Position numbers and translations under genes: made by a program. From Megamerina dolium (lineage: Eukaryota > Arthropoda > Insecta > Diptera > Megamerinidae), in contig OY978525.1 in NCBI GenBank assembly GCA_963854835.1, forward strand, positions 108,632,917-108,696,916: DNA of 64,000 nucleotides, written 5' to 3'. Below the pieces are notes generated by a model that did not search any database, had not been told where the DNA came from, and saw only the letters and a list, made by a program, of their open reading frames with translations. This document shows positions 25,136 through 38,804 of the stretch, one piece after another; within the stretch, counting starts at the first letter, position 1, and each line of letters starts with the position of its first letter.

Positions 25136-27714
25136 GGTATTAAAAGTTCTCTAATCTAAGGATCTTCTAGCTTTTTTTCTTCAACACATTTTTAGCTTTG
25201 GCTTTCTTGACTTTCGTTAAGTAATCGATTCCAGAATTTGTTTTACGAACTCGCAAAACTACTCTTCGAAGCATATTATTTTTAACAGATTATTATTTTA
25301 ACATTTCTGATAAAATAAATGTTATAAATTAATTAAAAATGTTCTATTTTAAGGAAAATTATTATCATCAACATCAATGTTAAAAAGAAACAAAAATAAA
25401 TTGTATAAATTATTACTCTTTCGAAAGTGATAGTGAATAACCCTAAAATATACATGCCAACGTACCAAAGAAAATATAGATTCTTTTTCAAGTTAAATTA
25501 CATTATGCACTCTAAATATAAAATCAACTAAAAGTTGAGAGTGGAGTAGCTGAAAAGAAAAGAAAATTAAATGAAATGAAAATATGTCTGTATGATTTTG
25601 GTTTTGTTTGAAAAATAATTTCACTTCAAATAAATCAAAGTAGCTCTACAAAATAAAAAAAAAACGAAAAATAATAATAATAACAAAAAATTGTTACTGA
25701 AGCCACACACACACACACAGTCAATTCTATATTTTCTTTTACCCTTATCTTATCTTAAAGACACTTATGCGCATAGTAGTAATGAAGAACAAAAAAATTA
25801 CAAAAAGGAAACATAAAAACCTACACAGATAAAAGAAAGTTAAATGAAATGATGGGAGAAAGCAAAAAAAAAAATATTAATGAATTAAAATTACAAATTC
25901 ATTCACCATTAAATGAAAATATCATAATTTAGAGGCCATTAGAGGAAATAAATGAATGGCTGACGGAATGAGAGAATGAACATAAGAATTTTCGCTCTTT
26001 CGCTCGCATTGTCACAATCGATCGTTACAGTAGTATGGTATGGTTCTTTCAATAGGCAAGTAAGACCATTTCAACCACCAGTTATATTGTTTGCTTCTTC
26101 CTTTTGATTATGCACTACTCTCGTATATAATATTCATAAATGAAGCTACGCATAAATGTGCTTCTGTTATATGAAACATTCCCCCCGCTAAAAAACGCAT
26201 CTTCCTGCTTGCCAAAGTATAAACATTCTAAATTCCATAACATTCGCGTTAATGTATGTATGCATGTATTTTGTTGTATTCATTGTTGTTGTTGTAATAA
26301 AATTATCCCCCAGACTAATGTTAATATTGTTGAATGCGTGAATTACCATGAATTTTCCCTTTACATTTATATGTACAACCTCACACGGAACGAGACGAAG
26401 CTTTCGAGAAATATATCGCACATAAAAATGGCATTGGAAAAAAACAACCGTCAGTAGCAGTAGCGTTGTGGCAAAGAAAATTGGTTGAGAAAGCATTTTG
26501 TTGTATCTAACCCTCATTTTATGTTCATTCATTCTCATTCCTCACTTGCACATCAGTCGTAGAGTCGTAGAGTAACATCAATAAATTTAGCTCACATTTA
26601 TGTAGAATGCCGGTCGGTATTTGCCTGTTGCTGATGAGCATACTTATACAGAAAGAAAAAACAAAACCAAATCAAAACGCCAAAAAGTAGAGGAAACTAA
26701 ACTGCAGGTAGTGAATAAATGAATGGGAACATAAAATAATTTCGGTCAAAATTACGCTACAAATGTGACTTTTATTGGTGTAATGAACACAACAAGGTAG
26801 GCCATTTAGATCGAGGAATGAGAGTCAGCAAGAAGACTTTTATGAAAAAAAAAAAAACATAAAAAATGTATAATATTTTGTGTATTATTAAAAGGCATTC
26901 CAAATTGTGAAAGCAAGAGGTATAGAGGATCAATAGTTTATTCATTTTCAAAAATTTATGTATTTCTTCACACATAACTTATTCGTTTTTATTTTGACTT
27001 TGACTTCTTTCAAAGTAAAAAATTTATTATTTGAATTTGTCTCATGTGGTACTCGGTCATATAAAAGCTACAAAAAATGTTGCGAAGAGCATAACAAATT
27101 TTCACTATAGCATAATTTTAGGGATATCATAAAAAAATCGTAATACAAGCAAATGTGTATATGATTGATGTCCTTCATGTATACTAAATTTTTGTTTTAC
27201 TAAGAATTTCTTTAAAATTTCAGCAAAAAAATAAATTATATTAAATTTTAATAGAAATTTGATTTTTTCAATATAAAATTTTTCAGCAAATTATTTTGTT
27301 TGCATGACGAAGAAGAAGAAGAAAGAAAAAAATAAAAATCCAATCAAATGAATCACTGAAAACATTGTCTGACGAAAGACCTTCAAAAAATGTGACAATA
27401 AAAATTAAATCAAGCATTAAAAAAGATGTAAATTGAATTCATTGAATTTATCGTTGGGTTCTTGTTCTTATTTAATATACTCACTCACACAAAATCAGTT
27501 GCCCACTAACGAAAACGGAAAGCATGAAAAGCAGAAGCAACTCATATTATCAAAAATTTATTTTCAACAATGTCAAATGCGCTTTATTTAAAACGTAATT
27601 TTAGCGAGAAAGTTTTTTTTTTGTATAATTAAATTATTTTTCATGCTAAAAAAAATCAATAAAACTTGTCACAAGACTAAACGTCAAGATTTTTAGTCTG
27701 GCACATACGTAATA

Positions 27715-27760
<46 letters not shown>

Positions 27761-30700
27761 GAAAATATTCAATTAAAATTTTTATAATGAATTAATAATG
27801 ATTTGCCTGAAAATATGCAATGGCAATGTATCAGCAAAATTCTATGCAGCTCAAAAATATGCAACACATTTTATACTGTGTAGTAAATAAGAGATGCACG
27901 TTTTTAGAGACTGCTACATTAATTTTCATCATAAATTCAGTGTAAGAAAGAAAGAGATTTTCCGAATCGCATATTTTATTCTTTGCCTGAAATTATACAA
28001 CGATTGTTGAGCTCTTAAAAATATTCTTTAACTATTAAAATCCTTCTCTGCCTTTTAAAGAATTTCCTTAGCTTTATGTATAATATATAAAGTATTAAAA
28101 AAAAATTCCATTGTTTTTTTTTTTTTTTTAATATTTTATGAATCATATTTATAATCAAAAAATTATGCAATAAATAATAAACAATTGTCACATATATTTT
28201 CAAATGTATCGCTTACAAATGTATTCATATGTAATCGGTAATTTTTTTTTTATATATAGCAATTTTTTTTTTCTTGTTAAAATTATACAATAATAATAAT
28301 AAAACAGAAAATATATATATATACATATGAGGATAATACCAAAACAATTTTATAGCATAATTTTTAGGTGCTACAGCTTAGACGTTTAGCTAGTATATGT
28401 ACATACATGATTATATATAAAAGGTATTGCTTGTAGTCATAAAATGCAAAAATAAGAAAAATCAAGTAGAGACACCAAACAAACAAAAATAAAATAAAAA
28501 AACAGAAAATCAATTTGCTAAGCCTCCGCTGAAGTGCTTTAAAAATGACAATTTTACACAATTTGTTCATGTGTTAGGCGCTACCTACCTACATCACTTA
28601 TGCCTACGCGTTTGTTGTTTTCATTTTTACTTCTGGCATTTATTATTATTATTTTTTATTTTTATTATTTTTTATTTTTTATTTTTTTTGAAATTATATG
28701 AGTCCCTTAGCACACATTCTTACGCATAAGTGCACATGTATGTTGCTATTATCAACGTACACATATATGATTCTATATACATATAGTAAGAGTACTTGTA
28801 TGTTTGGGTTAGTATATTTTTTTTTCGATCCCATACATATAATTCATAAACCAGATTCTACGAAATACTTGAACGTACTATACACATACATACATATGTG
28901 CGATTATAAGTGCTACATATATGTATGTGTGTATGCTATTGTATATCTTACACCCGCTGTAAATTTGTACATTTTATGGGGGTAAACAGTTTTTGCTGTA
29001 ATGAATATGAAGTAAATTCTTTACATGTACATAGTACATATACTCGTAAGACTATATGAAGTATGTATTGAGTAAAAGATGAGAAGAAGAATAGATGTGA
29101 AAATACCAGAGAAAAACATTCCAAAACATATATGTATATGTATAAAATATCCTTACGCATATACATCAGACGACAACAACACGTGTAAGTATCTACGCAG
29201 CAGACATACCACAACTATGGCGCCATATTAAATTTCACTTTCTTTTACGCCTTTTCGTTTATTTTTGTGATTTCATTTTTTTTTTTTTCCTTTTTTTTTT
29301 TGGTTAAGAAGTCATTTAGTTTGGCTGGTAAATGCGTATTCATCGTCTACAAATTCAAACATCTATGTATTGTACAATCGATGTATACAACCAAATTTCT
29401 GATATTTAAATATGTGTGTGTGTGTATTTATGCGTAGCAGACAAGAAATGCCTCAAAATATTTTAGCGTTTAACCTTTCTTTTTTCATGTGTCGTCGTTC
29501 GTCGTCATCATCATCTTTGCCATCAGCAATAGCATCATTAATTTCTATAGTATAATATACTTAAACATATTTGTATATAGTGTATTTGAAAGCCTAAAAA
29601 TATGCTAGCAAATATTTTTGTTACTCAATATATATACTATATGATCGTAATGACACTATTTTGCCATTGAAAATCAAATATATATGACACAAATTCAAAT
29701 AACATAGAGTAGATTGAATAAATGACATATAAACGCATTTATTATTCTTAATGGATATGATTTTCATTATGTTGCATTTGATAAATCATAAATATCGAAT
29801 ACTTTATTTATGTACCTATGTATGAGAGTTTATTTAAGCATCATATTTTTATTCAAGTTTTATTTTTTAGTTTAATATTTACAATTTTTGTTCTTCCTTC
29901 TTATTTTTATTCGCACTCTTTTTTATAGACCCTCAAAGCAAATAAATATTTTTATATTGCTATATGATGATTGGATAAAAAAGTTTTCGCAAACTCTAAA
30001 GAAATTTATCCACAGCGTTATTTTCCGTTTACTGAATAGCCAAAAGAAACATGGTACATTGTGAAACGTTAGCGTGCTTCACTTTTACAAACAAATTAAG
30101 TATTACTAGAATCAAATGCGTAACGATATTCAATTGGGGTTCACTTGGTTCTTGCAAATCGATTGAGCTAAAACAAAAGATTTTTTTGGCGAGGTCAGTA
30201 AAAGCTTTGAAATTAGGTCGACAATTTTTTTACCACACTTTATTATCTATTTATTTTCTTGACGTGATTCTTATCAGTTAATATTGATGACTTCATATTC
30301 AATCATGCACAAATTTGTCATATTTGTCATTTGTTTCCCCGGAAACTTTTTAGTCGCAGTGGTATATGTGTGCGTAAGGATTTGTCAGTAATATGTATTA
30401 CTATATGTATTATATATAATAAATATTTTTAAAGATATTTGTCAGAAGATATTTTACTTTATGTTTTCATTTTCACCAATACCATCCATCAGCCACCCCC
30501 TTTTATTATTATGGTTGTTTTGGAATTTCCCACTCTTTTATTATTTTCTTTTTATTGATAGTACATAAATACATATAAATATGTAATATATATGTTATAT
30601 ATATACTACACACATATGTACTTAAGAATGTGGAATGATGGCGTCAACTTGTCTGTAGCATATTTTTAGGAAACAAGAGCGATAGTGATAATACAACTAT

Positions 30701-31082
30701 TAAATATATGAAATAAAATGAGATAAAATTGTTTAATTTCATTTTTATATAATATGAAACAATACTAGAATGATTTAGTTAAATGCTTAAACAAACAAAA
30801 CAAATAATATTTTCATGTCAAATGCTGGTAATAAGTAATTATTGATTTTTGAAATTCGTCACATTGAAGACTGCTTAAATATAATTCAGCCTAATTTTGA
30901 TTTGTTTATAAATATATGTGTTTTTTTTTTTTAAATTTGAACAATCATTTAAAATATTTTCATTAAAATTTAATTTGTGTGGAAATTTAAGAAATATTGG
31001 GTTATCATGAAATTATCACAGATCGATACTCAGACACTACGACATGATACTCTTGAGCGCTAAAACAAATTAACTATATGTA
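25136..31082. other. AT-rich non-coding DNA
   Basis: No gene recognised. A (GAT)n tract lies at 27714-27760. Four copies of the recurrent 15-bp motif occur at 27109, 28354, 29592 and 30657. Long T-rich stretches and ACATATGTA-like words account for most open frames. Confidence 0.6.
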
Positions 31083-32722
31083 CACTGTCGGACAAAATAA
31101 AGTGCAAACCCTTTATGCCGAAATTATTTTGAATATTTTGTACTCAATTAATAGTTGCATCCCTGTTAAATATTATTTTCTAATTGGGGGATTCCCCAAA
31201 AGTGTACAAATGAAAAAAAAAAATTATACACACTCTTGATTATTTTTAGCTATACATGCAAAGAGTAGTGTTACTTGTTTCATTGTCGGACAAAATAAAG
31301 TGCAAAGTGCAATTTCGCTGAGAATAATTAAATAATTTTTTCTACTTTTCATTGATTTACACCGGAAATTTAAAGGTAATGCATTTTTATGAATTAAAAT
31401 AGTGTGTGGCATAAAAATAATTAGAATATGGATTAATAGATTGTGAAGATTTGCAAAATGAAGCCGTTGTCGAAGGATGTCAAGGATATGCTGATCAAGG
31501 ACCGTAATAATGGCAATGGGTATAAAGAGCTATCAGCAAAATATAAAATATCAATATCTGGAGCCAGAAAAATTGTTGAAAAACATCGAATTTTGGGAAC
31601 GAATGAAAGTTTAAAGAAATTCTGCGGAAGAAAACGCAAGACAACAGCACAGGATGACAGATAAATTTTAATTCTGGCCAAAAAAGGTCCTTTGAACTCA
31701 GCAAGGGAAATAAAAGAATTAACCAATTTGGATATTTCTTCACGAACAGTACAAAGGAGGCTCAACGAAAAAGGATTAAAGAGTTTCTATGCGAAGAAAA
31801 AGCCTCTCCTTCGACCTGCAAACATAAAAAAACGGCTTGAGTTTGCAAAAAAGTATATTTCCATGCCAGAATCCTTCTGGAATCACATTATTTGGTCCGA
31901 CGAGTCTAAATTTGAGTTAAAAAACTCAAAAAGACGAAAGTGAGTATGGTGTGAGCCTTCGCAGAGACTGAAGTCGAAGAACGTTTCGCACACAGTTAAA
32001 CACGGTGGAGGTTCTCTGATGGTGTGGGGTTGTTTTTCCTCAAGTGGTGTAGGACAAATTGTCAAAATAGATACCAAAATGACTGGAGAGCATTATGTCA
32101 ACATTTTGATGGCCAACCTAGGAAGAAGTGCTGAGGAAATGAGTTTGGGTGATTTTATATTTCAACAGGATAATGATCCCAAGCACACATGCAAGATCGC
32201 AACTAAGTATTTTCATGAAAATGGAATTGAAAAATTAGAATGGCCTCCACAATCACCGGATCTAAATCCGATTGAACATTTGTGGACCATTTTAGATTAT
32301 AAAATTCCTTTTAACTCTCGTACTAACTTAAAATCGTTTTGGGAAAGCATGCAGAAGGAGTGGAAAGAAATATCGAAGGATACATTGAAAAATTTAGTAA
32401 CAAGTATTCCAAAAAGATTGGCTGAGGTAATTAAAAATAAAGGAGGCCATACAAAATACTAACTTATATTTTTTTTTTAATAATTGAAGTTGAAAATTTT
32501 AGTTTGCACTTTATTTTGTCTAATATAATTTGACAATGAGATACTACTTTTATCCTTGTGCTATATTTCAGAGACTGAATTCCCATTTTTTGTTTTTTAA
32601 TTTATGTTATTGAAGTATATAAACTATTTCTGTTTTCGTTTTTTAATAAAAATATATAAAAAAAAATTTAAGCTACATTGAATTTTTTCATTTTACTTTG
32701 CACTTTATTTTGTCCGACAGTG
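31083..32722 (+). mobile_element. Near-intact Tc1-like transposon with IR/DR ends
   Basis: The 26-bp ends (from 31083 and to 32722) start CACTGTCGGACAAAATAAAG and are inverted copies. TA lies at 31081-31082 and 32723-32724, the Tc1 target duplication. A second copy of the same sequence sits about 200 bp inside each end: 31282-31306 on the left and 32503-32537 on the right, the latter split by an 11-bp insertion. This double-site IR/DR layout is known from Tc1-like elements such as Sleeping Beauty and Paris/Bari-type elements. The single transposase frame between has only two in-frame stops. At 1640 bp the length is normal for the type. Confidence 0.95.
31443..32462 (+). pseudogene. Tc1-like DD34E transposase with two in-frame stops
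   Basis: One reading frame runs from 31443 to the stop at 32460-32462, about 339 codons. It is interrupted only by TAA at 31662-31664 and TGA at 31941-31943; no frameshift was found. The likely start is the ATG at 31458 (MKPLSKDVKDMLIKDR). Two helix-turn-helix regions come first (about residues 1-115). The catalytic triad is visible: D in IIWSDESKF, D in FQQDNDPKH and E in SPDLNPIEHLW, with 34 residues between the last two. The glycine-rich box VKHGGGSLMVWGCF is intact. The protein would cut and paste its own element; the two stops disable this copy. Confidence 0.94.
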
Positions 32723-33283
32723 TAGTATTGACTATGTATTTAAAATTAAGAATGATAGTATTTTACAAGAGATGGTATCTTCATTTATCAAGATTTAATT
32801 TGTTAGAGAAACGTTTTCATTGAGTTGCTCAAATGCAACATTCTTACTGTCAATTAATATTATGAATTATACTAAATTGTTTTTGCATTACACCTATACC
32901 TCGCTATACGACCTAGATAAATTACGTAAATTTTGGAAATATAACGAATCAATTATTTTATTTTTTTCTTAATTTATTTGACACATGAATAAGCAGTCCT
33001 AACAGCGCAGCAAAGGCGCAGCCAAGGCGCCATTTTTAGAGAAAGCCATTAGAGCCAAATGCCATATAAAGAGTGGCATATAGTAAGCTATATTTGTATT
33101 CTCTTATCGACTTTTAATAATTTTAGTTTAATACAAATTTTTACAAGCATCAAAGAATTGCATATATTTAGGCAAATATTTTTAAATCTGAAATTTCTTC
33201 ATTTTTTTTATTTTTTTTTTTTTTATTATTTCAACATAATATATTTATTGTAGCAATTTCTTTTATGCATCTAAATGTAACAA

Positions 33284-33381
33284 ATTGTAAATTCTTTTTC
33301 ATTTTTCTTTCAGGCAAATTAAATAGCCCTAAGCTAGTTAATTTGCTTAAGAAAAGAAGAAAAGATAAAAGCAAAAAATAG
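33284..33381 (+). other. Candidate 3' splice site with short downstream frame
   Basis: A pyrimidine tract ends in CTTTCAG at 33313. One frame after it (33316-33381) reads 21 codons, beginning KLNSPKLVNLLKKRRKDKSK, then TAG; an AATAAA follows near 33465. This could be a terminal exon of a gene whose other exons lie outside the window. It could equally be chance in AT-rich DNA. No homology was recognised. Confidence 0.22.
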
Positions 33382-33819
33382 CAAACCTTACCACAAGAAT
33401 TTAGCAAAAAAAAAAATATTTAAAAAAAAGCATAAAAAATAATAATAATGATAATAGTAATCAAAATAAATGTATATAAGGTTATTTTATAAACAATGTT
33501 TTTAGCTGCCAAAAGCATATTCCATCTAATTCTAGCGTATATATAAATATTTTACATAATGCTTAGTTTGAGGTTAAAATTGCCGTAAGTTATTTATAAA
33601 GTCATTATACTAATATATGCATTTCTTTATATCTTTGTTGGCTACTTTACCTTTTCTGTTTTTTTGTTGTTGTCTTATTTTTTCTTACTTTATAATTTGA
33701 TTCCTTATGAGTATGAGTAATTAAATTCAGTAGGAACATGCTATTCTATGCATATTGTAAAAAAATTTTTCACTAGCCTAAAAATATGCTATAAATTTTT
33801 TGACATGACATTTTTAAAT

Positions 33820-33858
33820 AATTCATTTTTAATTTTCTTTTCTCATTACAGGTAAGCT
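33820..33858 (+). other. Candidate recursive-splicing ratchet point
   Basis: A pyrimidine-rich run ends CATTACAG and is followed at once by GTAAGCTG, so a 3' splice site and a 5' splice site abut at 33851/33852. This is the arrangement of zero-length exons used in recursive splicing of long fly introns. No transcript evidence is available, and the gene is unknown. Confidence 0.4.
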
Positions 33859-35794
33859 GAATGTTTATAGAATATATTAAAGAGAGAGAGAGAGAGAGAG
33901 AGCACAAATATATATGAAATTTAAACGCGTAAGTGAATTTAATTTTTCTGAATAGCCTAAAATTATACTTTAATATTTTATGATAAAAGCGAAAAGCAGA
34001 AGTATAAATTCTGCAACAAAATTAATATAAAAATTATAACAAACTGAGTGAGTGACCATCTAGCAACCACCATTGCTGTTGAATTACCATTATATGTATA
34101 CCACCAACCATCAACAAGCCACACAACACAACACATGCAATATATGTATATAAATCACATAAATATACAATAAATCATTATCAGCATATACAGAAATCCC
34201 CTTGACGAAGTCTACGCAAATAAAATGAAAGCAAAAACAAACAAAAAAGAAACATTTCAAAAGTAGTGGGGAGTCTGAATGTATGTAGAAAAATGCCCAA
34301 CCAAATTCGCCCACCTAACTAACGCTAGCCTAAATGCATGCAAACAAATAAAGCAATTATAACAGGAAGCAGCAACCCTATTGTTATGTTATTTATGCTT
34401 ATTTCAAAAATATAAACAAATATTTATTTATTTATGTTATTTATTTATTTACTCTTTTTTTTTTTTTTGGGTGGGTGTTACACAAATGATTTAGATGAGT
34501 TGAGAATTTAAGTGTGGGACAGGGATGAACGTAGAGGGGTGAACGGATACCAAAAGGAAACGAAACGGAAAACATGAATTCATTCATGCATTTAATGAAA
34601 GCGTAATTTTCAAAGACACAACTACAAATAGGGCTTCAAATTTTAGGCTGCCACAACACCAAGAACAGAATAAATTTAGAAATAAATAAAAGCAAATTTA
34701 CACGCTAAACTGATTGTGCGATTAAGCCAATAATAACAATAATAATGATCATGCAAAAAAAAAAATGGTGAAGAAACAAACAAATAAGAGGAAGGACAAA
34801 TAAAAGAAAAAACAAGAAATGCTACGCCGCTTTGCTGAAAATAAGTAATAACATCCGTTTATGGGGTGATTTGGATTTACGCAAATATTTTTTCAATTTT
34901 TCTTTAATTCGGTTTTTTTTTATTCTATTTTTAACACTTTCAAGCAAATGATAATAATGCTTTTAATAAAATTGATATAATAAATTATATCAAATTGATG
35001 ATAAATATAGCAAAATTGAAAATAATTAGCTTTATATTTGATATAAATAGAATATGCTCTACGAGAGCAGCCAAATTTCAGCAGACAAAATTAAAAATGA
35101 ATAAAAATTTGAAATTATTTTCACCCTATTTGTATTTTGTTATTTTGCAAGGTTGGATATCTCCAGCCATTATTAGCATTATGAACATTAGCTAACAAAG
35201 AGAGAAACATACGACCATCATACTATCAACCAACATTCAAAATTTAATGGCACGCATACTCACAATTAGAGTCAACATTACAGTTATGATGGCACCACCA
35301 TACGGGTTGTTGTTTGTTGAACATACCATGCCATAGTTCATAATGTGTTTTGTTATAAAATTTCAACATAATTTATGGTCCATTTTAATATGATGCCATT
35401 TTTCCGGAGCTCACTTTCCTCTACTTCGTATCGCTTTGCCATTGCAATTTACAATAAATGCAAATAAGCACCAATACCCACACCATTATAGTATGAAGGC
35501 ACGTATGCGTATATGCGTATATGTATATAGTAACTATATGAAGCAGTATTAACAAAAAAAAATAAAAATAAAAACAAAAACAAATGAGAAATAGTCCAAC
35601 AAATGAACAAACAAACGGAAGGAAGGAAGGAAGGATATTTTAACGCATAATTTCGAGCGTAGAAAAAAAATCTGGAAAATATGTATATGACTATATTAGT
35701 GTTGAATTAAATTCTATACAAAAGAAAAGAATGACGCACAGAACGAGGTGATGCAAAATTGGTAAAAGAGTTGTTAGCGAAAGCTATGGTTTCC

Positions 35795-35895
35795 TTGAAT
35801 TTGAACGAAAAATTAACAACGCGAAAAATTGTAACAAATAATTCTAATTTATTTGTTACAATTTTTCGCGTTGTTAATTTTTCGTTCAAATTCAA
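35795..35895. repeat. Perfect 47-bp inverted repeat with 7-nt loop
   Basis: Bases 35795-35841 and 35849-35895 are exact reverse complements, separated by TTCTAAT. The arms contain GAACGAAAAATTAACAACGC. Pairing can resume beyond a bulge with AAAGCT outside. Because the arms mirror each other, both strands show nearly the same spurious frame. A transcript would form an exceptionally stable hairpin. Confidence 0.95.
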
Positions 35896-35979
35896 AGCTT
35901 TACACATTATAAATACAAATATGGTACAAGTAATCACCCTCCAAGAAACATCAACAAAATTTTTATGCATCCTCTTATA

Positions 35980-36170
35980 GTTTATTTATAAATACATATA
36001 ACTCTAGTTCTTGAGGAAGAAGCAGTAGGGCCAGCAGTGGAGTCACATCTGGACATTATATGTGATTCAGATTCTAATGAGAGCGATAATTGCGATATTG
36101 ATGTCCCAAGCACCGAACCATCACCTAGAGAGTGATGGTTCGGTTAGAGCTAGAGTTATATTTATGAACA
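35980..36170. repeat. Nested inverted repeats around an acidic frame
   Basis: The outer arms, with ATAACTCTAG (about 35998) and CTAGAGTTAT (about 36151), are inverted copies of about 20 bp. Inside lies a hairpin CCGAACCATCAC / GTGATGGTTCGG around 36115-36145 with a 7-nt loop. The + strand between them encodes about 40 residues rich in E, D and S (DSDSNESDNCDIDV), then a stop. This resembles an acidic transposase N-terminus such as those of piggyBac-like proteins, but the match is only in composition. Confidence 0.5.
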
Positions 36171-36173
36171 AAT

Positions 36174-36806
36174 TCTAAAAGAATGCATAAAAAAGTTGCA
36201 TATTTCTAGGGGACATATATGTTTTTTATTTTCTGTGCACTTTTACATTCTTTGTACAAAGATTTTGTCTGAGAATACCCCTAATAAAATTTTTTGACAA
36301 ATAATTTTCTAAAATATTTTAACCCCTTAGCGACCTTCTAAATGCCATTTTATTGAGACTATTCAAAAAAGAGGTCAAAATGACCGTTTCGTGAAAGAGA
36401 TAATGGGTTAAAATGTTCTACAAAATTATTCCTTGCAAAATTCTACCATAAACTACATATTTTGCTCTGACATGAATTTTAACCCTTTGCTTCCACTTAT
36501 TCTAAAAGCATAAAAAAGTTGCATATTGTTTTCTGTGCATTTTTACGTTTTTTGTATAAAGATTTTGTCTGAGAATACCCCTAGTAAAATTTTCTAACAA
36601 ATAATATTCTATAACATTTTAACCCACTAGCGACCTTTTGAATGCCATTTTATTGAGACTATTCTAAAAAGGGGTCAAAACGACCGTTTCGTGAAAGAGC
36701 TAATGGGTTAAAATGTTCTACAAAATTATTCCTCGCACAATTTTACCACAAACTATATATTTAGCTGTGACATGAATTTTAACCCTTTTCTTGCACATAT
36801 TCTAAA
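36174..36806. repeat. Tandem duplication, period about 300 bp, with TTAA palindromes
   Basis: Copy 1 (36174-36500) and copy 2 (36501-36800) share GATTTTGTCTGAGAATACCC at 36261 and 36561, among other blocks. A third start, TCTAAAAGCA, occurs at 36801. Copy 1 has about 27 extra bases. Each copy holds ATTTTAACCC near the middle and TAATGGGTTAAAAT about 85 bp later, that is TTAA-CCC...GGG-TTAA. This is the end structure of piggyBac-type elements, so a remnant of such an element is possible. Confidence 0.8.

Positions 36807-38804
<1,998 letters not shown>

Larger units (their letters stand above)
27109..33969. other. Cluster of six copies of a recurrent 15-bp motif
   Basis: Six near matches to GCCTAAAANTATGCT or its complement lie here: 27109-27123, 28354-28369 and 30657-30671 in the + form AGCATANTTTTAGG, and 29592-29606, 33776-33790 and 33954-33969 in the complementary form. 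Flanks are unrelated to each other, so these are not copies of a longer repeat. The inner CTAAAAATA resembles a MADS-box (MEF2-like) site, but the conserved ATGCT extension is not part of that consensus. The function is unknown. Confidence 0.6.
32723..35794. other. AT-rich non-coding DNA with splice-like signals
   Basis: No gene is proven. An (AG)n tract lies at 33881-33902, motif copies at 33776 and 33954, and a (GGAA)n tract near 35620-35634. Two strong pyrimidine tract/AG signals occur at 33313 and 33851. Confidence 0.55.

Noticed and set aside
35707..35980. Two similar open frames on opposite strands
   Set aside because: They are similar only because the 47-bp palindrome reads the same on both strands; not a gene pair.
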